A stretch of DNA of 64,000 bases from Novacetimonas hansenii JCM 7643 (GCF_000964405.1 NZ_BANE01000061.1:1-64000); one strand, 5' to 3'. Shown: positions 8,802 to 17,802, numbered from the stretch's first letter. The notes: generated by a model not told the origin, from the letters alone. Numbers and translations: made by a program.

Positions 8802-9203
8802 GTGACATCGCCAGTCCCCCCTTCGTCGCCCGGATGGCGCAGGCGTGCCGTCGGACGGCGTTCCCATCACAGGGGGCTTGAGGCAGAACGGAAAGTCATG
8901 GACCATCTGCGGGCGGAGGGATGGACCATTCTGGCGCATCGTGCGCGTACGGCCTGGGGCGAAATTGATATTGTCGCCATTCGTGATGGGCTGCTGGTCT
9001 TTACGGAAGTAAAGGCGCGCGCGTCAATCATGCAGGCAGGCGATGCGATCAGTCCCCGCACCATGCAACGCCTGATGAACGCTGCGCAGGGCCTGTGCAT
9101 GCTCAACGCAGGGTGGGTATATGACGGGATGCGCTTCGACGTGGTTGTTGTCCTGCCCGATGGTCACATGCACCGCATCGAGGACGCATTCAGGATGGAG
9201 TGA
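8802..9203 (+). CDS. yraN: UPF0102 (YraN) family endonuclease-fold protein
   Basis: A member of the UPF0102/YraN family, whose fold resembles Holliday-junction-resolvase-type nucleases. It carries GLEAERKVMDHLRAEGW, the GEIDIVA core (Glu, Asp) and FTEVKAR (E-x-K), the metal-site pattern of restriction-like nucleases. The cellular role is unknown. I place the start at GTG 8802, giving 133 aa with GAGG nine bases upstream; ATG 8787 (138 aa) also fits, and a 180-aa frame from 8661 overlaps cls and is too long for the family. The last codons contain one copy of a 14-bp direct repeat (see 9181 and 9221). Confidence 0.8.
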   Translation: MTSPVPPSSPGWRRRAVGRRSHHRGLEAERKVMDHLRAEGWTILAHRARTAWGEIDIVAIRDGLLVFTEVKARASIMQAGDAISPRTMQRLMNAAQGLCMLNAGWVYDGMRFDVVVVLPDGHMHRIEDAFRME

Positions 9204-9234
9204 CCTACAGGCTGGATGGCAGGACGCATTCAGG
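9181..9234 (+). repeat. 14-bp direct repeat, 40 nt apart
   Basis: AGGACGCATTCAGG occurs at 9181-9194, within the 3' end of yraN, and again at 9221-9234 just past the stop, near the end of the convergent His-rich gene. The 40-nt period suggests a small local duplication. Confidence 0.6.
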
Positions 9235-9562
9235 TCCGGTGATGGATGTTCGCATGTGTCGCATGCCGGACGGCAGCCGTACCGTGTGGATGATAAGACA
9301 CTTCATGAACCAGTGAATGGCGCACGTGCGACGATGTCACATGGTGGGCAGACGTGACCAGGGCATGATGTGTGCCCACCGCATGGCGATAGGTCACGTG
9401 ACGGACCGGCGGGGGCGGTGCAGTCAGCGCGCTGAGTGTCAGGCGGTCTGCTTCCATATCAGTCATGGCATGGCTACGTGCCTGCGCCTGTGGCGTGACG
9501 CTGTGGATGAAACCCGCGCAAACCACCGACAGGGTCGTGATTCGCAAGCACGTGTGGCGCAT
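9230..9562 (-). CDS. Histidine-rich secreted protein
   Basis: A 110-aa protein with an N-terminal signal peptide (about residues 1-29, hydrophobic core then AQA-RS). Of its residues 18 are His, 15 of them in the last 60, many as HH pairs or xH repeats (GTHHALV, SAHHVTS, NIHHRT), often next to Val/Thr/Arg. GGAG lies 6 nt before the ATG, so translation is credible. The composition suggests periplasmic metal (Ni, Zn, Cu) buffering, or acid buffering, but no named family is recognised. It is monocistronic, convergent with yraN and downstream of the bolA-grxD terminator. Confidence 0.6.
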   Translation of the reverse strand: MRHTCLRITTLSVVCAGFIHSVTPQAQARSHAMTDMEADRLTLSALTAPPPPVRHVTYRHAVGTHHALVTSAHHVTSSHVRHSLVHEVSYHPHGTAAVRHATHANIHHRT

Positions 9563-9640
9563 CTAACACTCCAATTCAGTCATTGCAGCGAAGCTACGCA
9601 AAATCGGGTAAACAAGGCAAGGCTCAGTATCATATGAAAC

Positions 9641-9682
9641 AAAAAAAAGCGGACGGGCGCCTGTGCTGCCCATCCGCTTTTT
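9641..9682 (-). terminator. Intrinsic terminator of the bolA-grxD genes
   Basis: A 15-bp stem with one mismatch (9644-9658 with 9668-9682; core AAAAAGCGGA/TCCGCTTTTT). On the minus strand it is followed by eight T (complement of 9641-9648). It lies 25 nt downstream of the grxD stop. This is a textbook factor-independent terminator. Confidence 0.85.
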
Positions 9683-9706
9683 CTGTCAGTGGCTGTTCCG
9701 GTCCGT

Positions 9707-10042
9707 TCAGGCAGAAGCCGGGACGATACCTTTTTCAGTCAGGAGCTTTTCCAGTTCACCGGACTGGTACATCTCGGTCACGATGTCACATCCACCGATG
9801 AACTCGCCCTTGACGTAAAGCTGTGGCACCGTGGGCCAGTTCGAAAAATCCTTGATACCCTGACGCAGGGCCGGATCTTCGAGGACATTGGCGGTCTTGA
9901 ACGGTACGCCCAGATGCTTGAGGATCTGCACAACGCGTGCGGAAAAACCGCACTGCGGGAAGGTTGCATCGCCCTTCATGTACAGCATGACCGGATTGGC
10001 GTCGATCTGCGCCTGGATCTGCTGGGTGATGGTTTCGGCCAT
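9707..10042 (-). CDS. grxD: Monothiol CGFS glutaredoxin (Grx4/GrxD family)
   Basis: A 111-aa monothiol glutaredoxin that binds a [2Fe-2S] cluster with glutathione and works in Fe-S delivery and iron sensing with BolA. The CGFS active site is in FPQCGFSARVVQ; the GSH-binding TVPQLYVKGEFIGGCDI motif follows. The start at 10042 has GAGGAG 9 nt upstream; a longer frame from 10129 would overlap bolA and is rejected. It lies 52 nt after bolA on the same strand, the usual Grx4-BolA pair, and ends at a strong terminator. Confidence 0.95.
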   Translation of the reverse strand: MAETITQQIQAQIDANPVMLYMKGDATFPQCGFSARVVQILKHLGVPFKTANVLEDPALRQGIKDFSNWPTVPQLYVKGEFIGGCDIVTEMYQSGELEKLLTEKGIVPASA

Positions 10043-10094
10043 AATACTGGACTCCTCGTTCTGATAACCGGTTATCCGTCCCTGATGCGGGGGA

Positions 10095-10328
10095 TCAGTC
10101 CGGTGTGCTTGTCTGAAGGGCGAGCGCATGCAGCTTGCCCCCCATATGTCCTTGCAACGCGTTGTAAACCAACTGGTGCTGTTTTACGCGGGACAGGCCA
10201 CGAAACGCATTGCTGACCACCTTGCAGGCATAATGGTCGCCGTCCCCCGCAAGGTCGTCAATGTGGATCTGCGCATCCGGCAGAGCGCCACGGATGTAGG
10301 TTTCGATTTCCTGGGCCGTCATGGCCAT
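10095..10328 (-). CDS. bolA: BolA family protein
   Basis: A 77-aa BolA-fold protein, the partner of CGFS glutaredoxins in Fe-S or iron homeostasis. The family signature is present: an N-terminal helix with IETYIRGALPDA, the middle DGDHYACKVVS strand, then RVKQHQLVYNALQGHMGGKLHALAL with the invariant His of HALAL. AGGAG lies 8 nt before the ATG at 10328. It sits 28 nt after purL and may be read from the pur operon as well as from its own promoter. Confidence 0.93.
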   Translation of the reverse strand: MAMTAQEIETYIRGALPDAQIHIDDLAGDGDHYACKVVSNAFRGLSRVKQHQLVYNALQGHMGGKLHALALQTSTPD

Positions 10329-10356
10329 CGGCTGTTCTCCTGCCTGTCCTTGCTGC

Positions 10357-12567
10357 TCAGCGATCCATAAGTCGCGGGAAAAATTCCGAATTCACCGCGA
10401 CAAGACGTGCCTTTGATATTGTGGCGCCATTGGGCAATGTCAAACCGTCCCCGCCACTTTGACCCAGTACGCGACACGGGATGGAGGCCTGCGCGGCCCG
10501 GTCCATGAACGCCTTTGCATCGCGAACAGCGATGATGTAGCGCGCCTGGTCTTCACCGAACCAGTAGGCTTCCGGGCGGATGCCGGCCTGCGGTGCCAGC
10601 AGGGTGCATCCCGCCGTGCCCGCCATGACCATTTCCGCCACACTGACCAGCAGTCCGCCATCCGCTACGTCATGGCATGCGATGATGGTGCCATCCAGGA
10701 TCGCCCCCCGCACGAAGTCGCCATTGCGGCGTTCGGCCTGAAGATCGACCGCAGGTGGTTCGCCATCCTGGCTGCCATGGATTTCACGCAACCATAGGGA
10801 CTGGCCCAGTTCACCGCGTGTTTCGCCGATCACGATCACGTCACATCCGTCGGGCATGCCCAACCCGATTGCTTTCGTGACATCATCCAATACGCCAAGC
10901 CCACCGATGGCGGGCGTGGGAAGGATGGAAACGGACTCCCCATCCGGCCCGCGCGTTTCGTTGTAAAGCGAGACATTGCCACTGACGACGGGGAAGTCGA
11001 GTGCGCGACAGGCATCGCCCATCCCCGCGATGGCATCGACGAACTGCCCCATGACCTCGGGCTTCTCGGGGGAGCCGAAATTGAGGTTATCCGTCACCGC
11101 CAGTGGGCGCGCACCCGTTGCGGTCAGATTACGCCATGCTTCGGCCACCGCCTGTGCGCCGCCGGTGCGGGCGTTGGCACGGCAGTAACGCGGTGTGCAG
11201 TCCGTCGTCATCGCAAGGCCGATGGTCGTATCCTCAACCTGTATGATGGCGGCATCGGCCGCACCCGGACGCCGGACAGTCTGTCCGCCCACCGTGCTGT
11301 CATACTGGTTCCAGACCCATTCGCGCGAGGCCAGGTCGGGACAGCGGATCAGGCGCAGCAGCGCCTGTTCGATGCCGACCGGGTCGCTGATCGTCCCCAG
11401 TGGCACGGGTGGCAGGGCCGGTGCGGTGGGACGGTGATAGATCGGGGCCTGATCCGCCAGCGGCGCAAGCGGGATGTCCGCCTCTGTCCGGCCCTGATGG
11501 CGCAGGACGATGCGTCCCGTGTCCGTCAGATGACCGATAACCGCGAAATCAAGTTCCCATTTATCGAAAATGGCGCGTGCCTGTTCCGTGCGGTCAGGAC
11601 GGATGACAATCAGCATCCGCTCCTGACTTTCCGACAGCATCATTTCATAGGCTGTCATGCCGCGTTCGCGCTGTGGCACCTGATCGAGGTCGAGTTCGAT
11701 CCCCACCCCGCCCTTGCCCGCCATTTCCACGGCGGACGATGTCAGGCCCGCAGCCCCCATGTCCTGGATGGCCACGATCGCATCGGTCGCCATCAGTTCA
11801 AGGCAGGCTTCGATCAGGAGCTTTTCAACAAACGGGTCACCCACCTGTACCGTGGGACGTTTGGCCAGTGCGTCTTCGTCAAACTCGGACGAGGACATCG
11901 TGGCCCCGTGGATGCCATCACGCCCGGTCTTGGACCCGACATAGATGACGGGATTGCCTACGCCCGCCGCCGCCGAGAGGAAGATGCGGTCCTGTCGTGC
12001 CACGCCCACCGTCATCGCATTGACCAGCGGATTGCCATCATAGGCGGGGTGGAAGTTGATTTCCCCCCCAACCGTGGGAACACCGACGCAGTTGCCATAT
12101 CCGCCAACGCCACGCACCACACCATCGACGATGCGTCGCGTCTGCGGGTTGTCAGGATCGCCAAAGCGCAGGGCGTTCAGGTTCGCGACCGGTCGCGCGC
12201 CCATGGTGAACACGTCACGCAGGATGCCACCAACACCTGTCGCCGCCCCCTGATACGGTTCGATGAAGGATGGGTGATTGTGGCTTTCCATCTTGAAGAT
12301 GGCCGCCAGCCCCTGTCCGATATCAACGACGCCCGCATTTTCACCCGGCCCGTGGATAACCCATGGCGCCTTGGTCGGCAGCGTCTTGAGAAACGCGCGC
12401 GATGATTTGTAAGAGCAGTGTTCCGACCACATGACGGAAAAAATGCCAAGTTCGGTCAGGCTCGGCGTGCGTCCCATGATGGACAGCACATTGCCATATT
12501 CATCAGCCGTCAGGCCAAATTCCTTAGCCAGCGCCGCGTTGACGGGCTTCTGTCCTGCTGTGCTCAT
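10357..12567 (-). CDS. purL: Phosphoribosylformylglycinamidine synthase subunit PurL
   Basis: A 736-aa catalytic subunit of the three-part FGAM synthase (PurL-PurQ-PurS), converting FGAR, glutamine and ATP to FGAM, step 4 of purine synthesis. It is the small PurL type: about 740 aa, no fused glutaminase domain. Landmarks are [11 protein letters not shown], the metal/ATP-site SHNHPS, the glycine-rich TGVGGILRD loop and the duplicated AIRS-like half with TDNLNFG. It overlaps purQ by 4 bp (ATGA) and is the last pur gene of the cluster before bolA-grxD. Confidence 0.98.
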   Translation of the reverse strand: MSTAGQKPVNAALAKEFGLTADEYGNVLSIMGRTPSLTELGIFSVMWSEHCSYKSSRAFLKTLPTKAPWVIHGPGENAGVVDIGQGLAAIFKMESHNHPSFIEPYQGAATGVGGILRDVFTMGARPVANLNALRFGDPDNPQTRRIVDGVVRGVGGYGNCVGVPTVGGEINFHPAYDGNPLVNAMTVGVARQDRIFLSAAAGVGNPVIYVGSKTGRDGIHGATMSSSEFDEDALAKRPTVQVGDPFVEKLLIEACLELMATDAIVAIQDMGAAGLTSSAVEMAGKGGVGIELDLDQVPQRERGMTAYEMMLSESQERMLIVIRPDRTEQARAIFDKWELDFAVIGHLTDTGRIVLRHQGRTEADIPLAPLADQAPIYHRPTAPALPPVPLGTISDPVGIEQALLRLIRCPDLASREWVWNQYDSTVGGQTVRRPGAADAAIIQVEDTTIGLAMTTDCTPRYCRANARTGGAQAVAEAWRNLTATGARPLAVTDNLNFGSPEKPEVMGQFVDAIAGMGDACRALDFPVVSGNVSLYNETRGPDGESVSILPTPAIGGLGVLDDVTKAIGLGMPDGCDVIVIGETRGELGQSLWLREIHGSQDGEPPAVDLQAERRNGDFVRGAILDGTIIACHDVADGGLLVSVAEMVMAGTAGCTLLAPQAGIRPEAYWFGEDQARYIIAVRDAKAFMDRAAQASIPCRVLGQSGGDGLTLPNGATISKARLVAVNSEFFPRLMDR

Positions 12568-13265
12568 CCGACCAGCGCCTCCACCAGGCCCGTAAACAGG
12601 GGCTTTCCGTCTTCTCCGCCCATCAGGGGATCAACCAGGTCCTCCGGGTGCGGCATCATGCCGCAGATGCGCAGGTTCTCGCTAAAGACGCCTGCAATGG
12701 CCCCCATGCTGCCGTTGGGGTTGAGCGTGGTGTCCATGGCGTCAAGCCGCCCGTCCGCCGCGACATAGCGAAAGGCGACGCGGTTGGTGTCTTCAAGCAT
12801 GCGGATCGTGTCATGGTCGGCAATATAATTGCCATCCCCATGTGCCATCGGGGTGCGGAAGACGTCGTGGCGTTCCCAGTGACGTGTAAACGGCGTATCG
12901 TTGCGTTCGACACGCAAGAAGCAGTCCTGTGACAGGAACCGCAGCGAGGCGTTGCGCAGCAGCGCGCCCGGCAGCAGTTGCGCTTCGGTCAGGATCTGGA
13001 AACCGTTGCAGACGCCAAGGATATGCCCCCCCGCCTGCGCAAAGCGGCGGATGGCGGGCATGATCGGGGCATGGGCCGCCATCGCCCCACAGCGCAGGTA
13101 ATCGCCATAGCTGAAGCCGCCAGGCAATACCACGAGGTCAAGGTCCGGCAGGTCCGTTTCACGATGCCAGATCATGCGGGGGGCGACACCGGTCACGCTG
13201 CGCAGCGCGATCGCCATGTCACGTTCCCGGTTGGTGCCGGGAAAAACAACAATACCCGCCTTCAT
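12564..13265 (-). CDS. purQ: Phosphoribosylformylglycinamidine synthase subunit PurQ
   Basis: A 233-aa class I glutaminase subunit that hydrolyses glutamine and feeds ammonia to PurL. The nucleophile is in [10 protein letters not shown], and the catalytic His/Glu pair is in MPHPEDLV near the C-terminus. The start [16 protein letters not shown] is typical. It overlaps the upstream Rap1a-like gene by 4 bp (ATGA) and purL by 4 bp, so all are probably co-translated. Confidence 0.98.
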   Translation of the reverse strand: MKAGIVVFPGTNRERDMAIALRSVTGVAPRMIWHRETDLPDLDLVVLPGGFSYGDYLRCGAMAAHAPIMPAIRRFAQAGGHILGVCNGFQILTEAQLLPGALLRNASLRFLSQDCFLRVERNDTPFTRHWERHDVFRTPMAHGDGNYIADHDTIRMLEDTNRVAFRYVAADGRLDAMDTTLNPNGSMGAIAGVFSENLRICGMMPHPEDLVDPLMGGEDGKPLFTGLVEALVG

Positions 13266-13651
13266 TTGTGGTCGCCACAGGGATAGGATTCATGAAGCGC
13301 CGTAAAGACCGCCTCCCCCGCCGGACGGGATAACTGGTCGTGATGCGCCTTCATCCAGTCCACGACCTTGCCACGCATGTCCGACAGGCTGGTCGCAGGT
13401 GCAATGCAGAACGCGGCCACGTCATGCTGGTCTTTTTCCGCGTTGCGTTCAAACAGATGCGCAAGGGCTGCCGCGTCCGCCACGCCAGAAATGTAGGAGT
13501 CACACAGACCCGTGCCCGATGCACGCGTACATAATGTGCCAAGCTGCGACGCAGGCATGCGCGAAACCCGCTGCGCATGCGCAGCAGACAGCGGCAGCAG
13601 GCCCGCGCCAAACGCGCAGGCCGCGAGGAAAATGCCCGTTGCCGTCTTCAT
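13262..13651 (-). CDS. Exported Rap1a/Tai-like protein inside the pur operon
   Basis: A 129-aa protein with a Sec signal peptide (about residues 1-26, ending AAHA-Q) and four Cys (41, 50, 82, 125). The mature pattern LCT...[12 protein letters not shown]...FCIAP...[17 protein letters not shown] matches the Rap1a/Tai immunity-protein domain (C-x-GYI-x-GV-x-D near the start, YPC at the end). That family includes periplasmic antidotes to type VI effectors but is also found in proteins of unknown role. It overlaps purS upstream and purQ downstream by 4 bp each, so it is locked into the purine operon. No effector gene is nearby. The family call is by motif and the function is unknown. Confidence 0.72.
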   Translation of the reverse strand: MKTATGIFLAACAFGAGLLPLSAAHAQRVSRMPASQLGTLCTRASGTGLCDSYISGVADAAALAHLFERNAEKDQHDVAAFCIAPATSLSDMRGKVVDWMKAHHDQLSRPAGEAVFTALHESYPCGDHK

Positions 13652-13893
13652 TCTTCAACGACCTCCGCTGCGAAATCCTCGATCACGAGGTTGGCAAGCA
13701 GCGCGCGGGCCATTTCGTTGGCCTGCACGATGGCGCGGGCCGGGTCGCTTTCTGCAAGTTCAAGGTCGATCACACGGCCGATGCGTACGTCGCCGACATT
13801 CTTGAAATCCAGCACATGCAGCGCATGTTCCACTGCCTTGCCCTGGGGATCGAGCACGCCATCCTTGAGCATGACCGTCACGCGTACTTTCAT
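13648..13893 (-). CDS. purS: Phosphoribosylformylglycinamidine synthase subunit PurS
   Basis: An 81-aa small structural subunit that bridges PurL and PurQ and helps channel ammonia. It starts [18 protein letters not shown], typical of PurS, with GRVIDLEL in the middle. GGAGG lies 7 nt before the ATG at 13893; a longer frame from 14043 runs through purC and is rejected. It overlaps purC by 4 bp upstream and the Rap1a-like gene by 4 bp downstream. Confidence 0.95.
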   Translation of the reverse strand: MKVRVTVMLKDGVLDPQGKAVEHALHVLDFKNVGDVRIGRVIDLELAESDPARAIVQANEMARALLANLVIEDFAAEVVEE

Positions 13894-14654
13894 TGCATTA
13901 CCTCCGGTCCCTTCATGTCGGAATTCGTCGCCTCCGGCAGAATGCCAAGGCGCATGGCCACTTCCTGATATGCTTCCTCGACCTTGCCCATGTCCTGGCG
14001 GAAACGGTCCTTGTCGAGCTTCTGGCTGGTCTTGCTGTCCCACAGGCGGCAGTTATCGGGCGAGATTTCGTCCGCCAGCACGATGCGCATGTTGTCGTTT
14101 TCCCACAGGCGACCGAACTCCAGCTTGAAGTCCACCAGCGTGATGCCGATCCCCACAAACAGGCCGCACAGGAAATCGTTGATTCGCATGCTCAGCGAAA
14201 CGATATCCTCCAGGTCATGCGCACATGCCCAGCCAAAGGCGGTGATGTGTTCCTCGCTGACCATCGGGTCATTGAGGCTGTCATTCTTGTAGTAGAATTC
14301 GACGATCGGATGCGGCAGGCGGGTGCCTTCCTTGATGCCGAGGCGCTTGCTGAGGCTGCCTGCGGCGACATTGCGGATCACGACCTCAAGCGGGATGATC
14401 TCCACCTCGCGGATCAGTTGTTCACGCATGTTCAGCCGCCGGATGAAATGGGTGGGAATCCCGATTTCATGCAGGCGCAGCATCAGGTGCTCGCTGATCC
14501 GGTTGTTCAGGACGCCCTTGCCGGTAATGACGCCCTTCTTGGCGCCATTGCCCGCACTGGCATCGTCCTTGAAATACTGAACCAGGGTTCCCGGTTCCGG
14601 ACCCTCGAAAAGGATCTTTGCTTTTCCTTCATAAAGCTGGCGGCGGCGGCCCAT
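13890..14654 (-). CDS. purC: SAICAR synthetase (PurC)
   Basis: A 254-aa phosphoribosylaminoimidazole-succinocarboxamide synthase that ligates CAIR and aspartate with ATP. Signatures are [23 protein letters not shown] and LVDFKLEFG with [16 protein letters not shown]. It is the first gene of the overlapping run purC-purS-rap1a-like-purQ-purL. AAGGA lies just upstream of the ATG. The leader to its 5' side contains an inverted repeat at 14708-14725. Confidence 0.97.
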   Translation of the reverse strand: MGRRRQLYEGKAKILFEGPEPGTLVQYFKDDASAGNGAKKGVITGKGVLNNRISEHLMLRLHEIGIPTHFIRRLNMREQLIREVEIIPLEVVIRNVAAGSLSKRLGIKEGTRLPHPIVEFYYKNDSLNDPMVSEEHITAFGWACAHDLEDIVSLSMRINDFLCGLFVGIGITLVDFKLEFGRLWENDNMRIVLADEISPDNCRLWDSKTSQKLDKDRFRQDMGKVEEAYQEVAMRLGILPEATNSDMKGPEVMQ

Positions 14655-14707
14655 ACTCGTCCTTCACATACGGCTGTGGGAAGCATGCCGCAGGCATCCT
14701 CCCCTGC

Positions 14708-14725
14708 GGGTCCGCAACAGGACCC
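14708..14725 (-). promoter_or_regulatory. Inverted repeat in the purC leader
   Basis: GGGTCC, 6-nt loop, GGACCC, a perfect 6-bp stem about 55 nt upstream of the purC ATG, in the 124-nt gap behind the NRDE gene. A second weaker stem (ATGCC/GGCAT) lies at 14683-14695. This could be an operator or leader hairpin controlling the pur operon; it does not resemble a known purine riboswitch that I recognise. Confidence 0.35.
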
Positions 14726-14778
14726 AGAATGTGCGCATGCAATAGCAGCGATTGCGCGTCGAAGATACCATAACGTTT

Positions 14779-15564
14779 CTATGTCGCCGCCGTGCCGGAA
14801 CCTGCGCCTGCATTGATGCCGGGGCGAGCGGTGTTCAGGTCCACCGGGGCATATCCCACGCGGTCTGGTGCGCCAGCCGCGAAAAACCACGACCGTCCGT
14901 TCGGGGCGGCAGGATCGCGCGAGATGCCGAGTGCGGAGGAACTGCACGTGCCAAAGCCCGAACGTGGGGGGATGTTGAGTTCGCTGCCAGCGGGAAGCGA
15001 GCGATCGGCCAGCAGCACGGTCCAGCTTTCCCACGCGGGGGGCACGGGGCGTGGCGCGGCACGGAAACGCGGCAGGTGGCGTGCGATCCGTGGCATGGAC
15101 ATATCATCTGGGTCCGTGGTCGCGATCATGTGCGTTCCCACGTCGAGCGCGATAACCTGTGGTGTGCCATAGCCGGGGCCACGGATGAAAAAGGCATCGG
15201 TGCCATCACCCACGATCATGTTGAATGACCGCCATTCCCCGGCATCAAGGGCCGCGATCCGCGCCACGGCGTCGCGCGCACAGCCATGATCCCCCACCAT
15301 AAGCGGCAATTCCCCGCGTGAACGTTTGCCCGGCGCGGGGCCAAGGCTGCCGACACGGTTCATGATCGCCCCGATGACGCCTGCGTCGTTCATGGTCAGC
15401 CATGACCCACCAGCCACGCAGTCGCGCCCCCCCACGACGGTGGGATGATCGCCCCAGTGGCGCGAAGGTGCTTCCCACGGACGGTCGAGGCGTTCGTCGC
15501 GGTTGGCCGCCAGCAGCAGCGGCCATGCCTCATCCGGCTGGTGGGAGATAACGACAGTACACAC
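14779..15564 (-). CDS. NRDE family protein (TANGO2-like)
   Basis: A 261-aa member of the NRDE/TANGO2 family, named for the LAANRDERLDRPW motif here at about residues 18-30. The start is GTG, giving Met-Cys-Thr-Val-Val; the conserved Cys2 resembles the N-terminal nucleophile of Ntn-hydrolase-like proteins. No in-frame ATG exists upstream. The biochemical role is not settled; eukaryotic homologues are linked to Golgi and lipid or haem homeostasis. It lies between purB and purC on the same strand. Confidence 0.85.
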   Translation of the reverse strand: MCTVVISHQPDEAWPLLLAANRDERLDRPWEAPSRHWGDHPTVVGGRDCVAGGSWLTMNDAGVIGAIMNRVGSLGPAPGKRSRGELPLMVGDHGCARDAVARIAALDAGEWRSFNMIVGDGTDAFFIRGPGYGTPQVIALDVGTHMIATTDPDDMSMPRIARHLPRFRAAPRPVPPAWESWTVLLADRSLPAGSELNIPPRSGFGTCSSSALGISRDPAAPNGRSWFFAAGAPDRVGYAPVDLNTARPGINAGAGSGTAAT

Positions 15565-15586
15565 GCCATTGATCCTGTATGTCTGG

Positions 15587-15623
15587 GCCTGTCCGGTTTG
15601 GCGCGCGCCGGTACCGGACAGGC
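15587..15623 (-). terminator. Perfect 11-bp hairpin between purB and the NRDE gene
   Basis: GCCTGTCCGGT (15587-15597) and ACCGGACAGGC (15613-15623) form a perfect 11-bp stem with a 15-nt loop that is itself GC-palindromic (GGCGCGCGCC). It lies 20 nt downstream of purB and 23 nt before the NRDE start. There is no U-tract on either side, so it may be an mRNA-stability or processing element rather than an intrinsic terminator. Confidence 0.55.
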
Positions 15624-15642
15624 AGGTCTGCCGACTGTCCCC

Positions 15643-16995
15643 TTATGCGGACCGGGGGCCGGTTTCACCAAATACGCGGTTGTAGGTATGGTCCAATTGC
15701 CGCAGATGCGCCGTGCTGTCCATCGCCGCATCCAGCACTTCGGCAGGCACGCGTCCCGCAACCTCTGGGTCGGCGTCGAGGTTTTCGCGGAACGTCCTGC
15801 CGTCGGGCTGTCCCAGTTTGGTCCATGTTTCCATCGCGTTGCGCTGCACGATGCGATAGGCATCTTCACGCAGGATGCCTGCGCGTGCAAGCGCCAACAG
15901 CACTTCACCCGAATGGACAACGCCACCCAGGCTTTCGATATTGGCCTGCATGCGATCGGGATAGATGACCAGCTTTTCCATCATGCCGGCAAGGCGCATC
16001 AGCGCGAAGTCAAGGCCGATCGTGCCATCGGGGCAGATGTTGCGTTCCACCGACGAATGGCTGATGTCGCGTTCATGCCACAGCGCCACATTTTCCAGCG
16101 CCGGGATGACATGTGAACGCACCAGACGCGCAAGCCCGGTCAGGTTTTCCGACAGGACCGGGTTGCGCTTGTGCGGCATCGCGGACGATCCCTTCTGCCC
16201 CGGATGGAAGAACTCCTCCGCCTCACGCACTTCGGAGCGTTGCAGGTGGCGTACTTCAACCGCAAGGCGTTCGATTCCACTGGCGATGACCGCCAGCGCG
16301 CAGAAATAGGCCGCATGACGGTCACGCGGGATGACCTGCGTGGAAACGCCTTCGGGTTCGAGGCCCAGCTTGCGTGCGACATATTCCTCCACGCGCGGGT
16401 CGATATGGGCATAGGTGCCCACCGCCCCGGAAATCGCGCATACGGCAATTTCCGCGCGTGCACGGACAAGGCGTTCGCGGTTACGCGCGAATTCCGCATA
16501 ATGTCCCGCAAGTTTCAGCCCGAACGAGGTCGGTTCGGCATGGATGGCGTGGCTGCGTCCGATCGTCAGCGTATGTTTGTGCTCGAATGCGCGCTGTTTC
16601 AGCGCGGCGAGCAGCTTGTCCAGATCCTCAAGCAGCAGGTCGGTCGCCTGCACCATCTGCACCGACAGGCAGGTATCAAGTACGTCGGATGATGTCATGC
16701 CCAGATGGACGAAGCGGCTGTCGGGGCCGACCTTCTGGGCAAGCCATGTCAGGAAGGCGATGACATCATGGCGTGTCACGGCTTCGATTTCGTCAATCTG
16801 GTCCAGGTCGGCCTGCGTGAACGCCGCCATGGCGGCGTCGCCCTTTTCACGGATGGTGCGTGCGGATTCCTTGGGGATGGCGCCGTATTCGGCCATCGCC
16901 TCGCAGGCGAGGGCCTCAATCTCGAACCAGATGCGGTACCGGTTTTCCGGGGACCAGATGGCGGCCATCACCGGCCGGGTATAACGCGGGACCAT
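15643..16995 (-). CDS. purB: Adenylosuccinate lyase
   Basis: A 450-aa fumarase/aspartase superfamily lyase that removes fumarate from SAICAR and from adenylosuccinate. Signature loop GSSAMPHKRNP (catalytic Ser) is present, with TSSDVLDT and GRSHAIHAEPT. The start at 16995 gives MVPRYTRPVMAAIWS, with AAGGAA about 10 nt upstream; a longer frame from 17136 is rejected. It is transcribed toward the NRDE gene and purC, so purB may head a purine super-cluster. It is divergent from terC. Confidence 0.97.
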   Translation of the reverse strand: MVPRYTRPVMAAIWSPENRYRIWFEIEALACEAMAEYGAIPKESARTIREKGDAAMAAFTQADLDQIDEIEAVTRHDVIAFLTWLAQKVGPDSRFVHLGMTSSDVLDTCLSVQMVQATDLLLEDLDKLLAALKQRAFEHKHTLTIGRSHAIHAEPTSFGLKLAGHYAEFARNRERLVRARAEIAVCAISGAVGTYAHIDPRVEEYVARKLGLEPEGVSTQVIPRDRHAAYFCALAVIASGIERLAVEVRHLQRSEVREAEEFFHPGQKGSSAMPHKRNPVLSENLTGLARLVRSHVIPALENVALWHERDISHSSVERNICPDGTIGLDFALMRLAGMMEKLVIYPDRMQANIESLGGVVHSGEVLLALARAGILREDAYRIVQRNAMETWTKLGQPDGRTFRENLDADPEVAGRVPAEVLDAAMDSTAHLRQLDHTYNRVFGETGPRSA

Positions 16996-17202
16996 AGGGT
17001 TGGATTTCCTTAACAAAATGCGCGATAGGGGAATGTGGGACCCTTTCCTAGCCAATTCCGCGTCGCGCGTCTTCCCTTTCGTGCATATTTCAAATCCGGA
17101 TACGCATGATTGCATGGCATCCGCGTCCCACGGCATATAACAGGGCAGACCGAACTTACTTTCACGTCCCTTATGGGCGGTGCAACAGGATATCCCTGCT
17201 TC

Positions 17203-17802
17203 ATGTCATTTGCCGTTTCCGCCTCCTCGCTTTACGCGCTTGGTCAGGTTGTCCTCATTGATCTCACGCTTGCGGGCGACAACGCGATCGTTGTCGGGAT
17301 GGCGGTGCGCGGCCTGCCTGCCCCACAGCGCAGGGTTGCGATCCTTTCGGGGGTATTGGGTGCGGCACTGATCCGTATCTGCCTTGCACTGGTGGCCGTC
17401 CGGCTGCTGGCGGTCATCGGCCTGACACTTGCGGGGGGGCTCCTTCTGCTATGGGTCTGCTGGCGGATGTATCGTGAAATGCGCGGTCCCGGCCATGCGG
17501 GGGAAGATGGCGCCCCTGCCCCCGCGTCATTGCGCAACGCCATTATCCGCATCATCGTGGCTGACCTGTCCATGAGCCTTGATAACGTGCTGGCCGTGGC
17601 GGGGGCCGCGGGCGAACATGTAGGCGTGCTCGTAACCGGGCTGGTGGTGTCGGTATTGATGATGGCCATCGCGGCGTCGCTGATTGCACGGCTGCTGGAG
17701 CGGTTTCGCTGGATTTCATGGATCGGGCTGCTTGTGGTGCTGGTTGTGGCGGTTGAGCTGATCTTCAAGGGCGGAGGTGAAGTGTGGACCCATCTTTCGT
17801 GA
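17203..17802 (+). CDS. TerC/YjbE family integral membrane protein
   Basis: A 199-aa membrane protein with about six hydrophobic helices. The family acidic motifs are LAGDNAIVVGMA near the start and SLDNVLAVAGA in the middle. TerC/Alx/YjbE proteins are linked to manganese or calcium export and metal homeostasis; the substrate here is inferred only at family level. I start at ATG 17203 (AGGA upstream at slightly long spacing); ATG 17173 is an alternative. Its 3' end overlaps the transglycosylase start (GTG 17784) by 19 bp. Confidence 0.82.
   Translation: MSFAVSASSLYALGQVVLIDLTLAGDNAIVVGMAVRGLPAPQRRVAILSGVLGAALIRICLALVAVRLLAVIGLTLAGGLLLLWVCWRMYREMRGPGHAGEDGAPAPASLRNAIIRIIVADLSMSLDNVLAVAGAAGEHVGVLVTGLVVSVLMMAIAASLIARLLERFRWISWIGLLVVLVVAVELIFKGGGEVWTHLS

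Noticed and set aside
13262-13651. Type VI effector-immunity module at the Rap1a-like gene
   Set aside because: No effector, VgrG, PAAR or T6SS gene is nearby; neighbours are purine genes joined by 4-bp overlaps. An immunity role is not supported by context.
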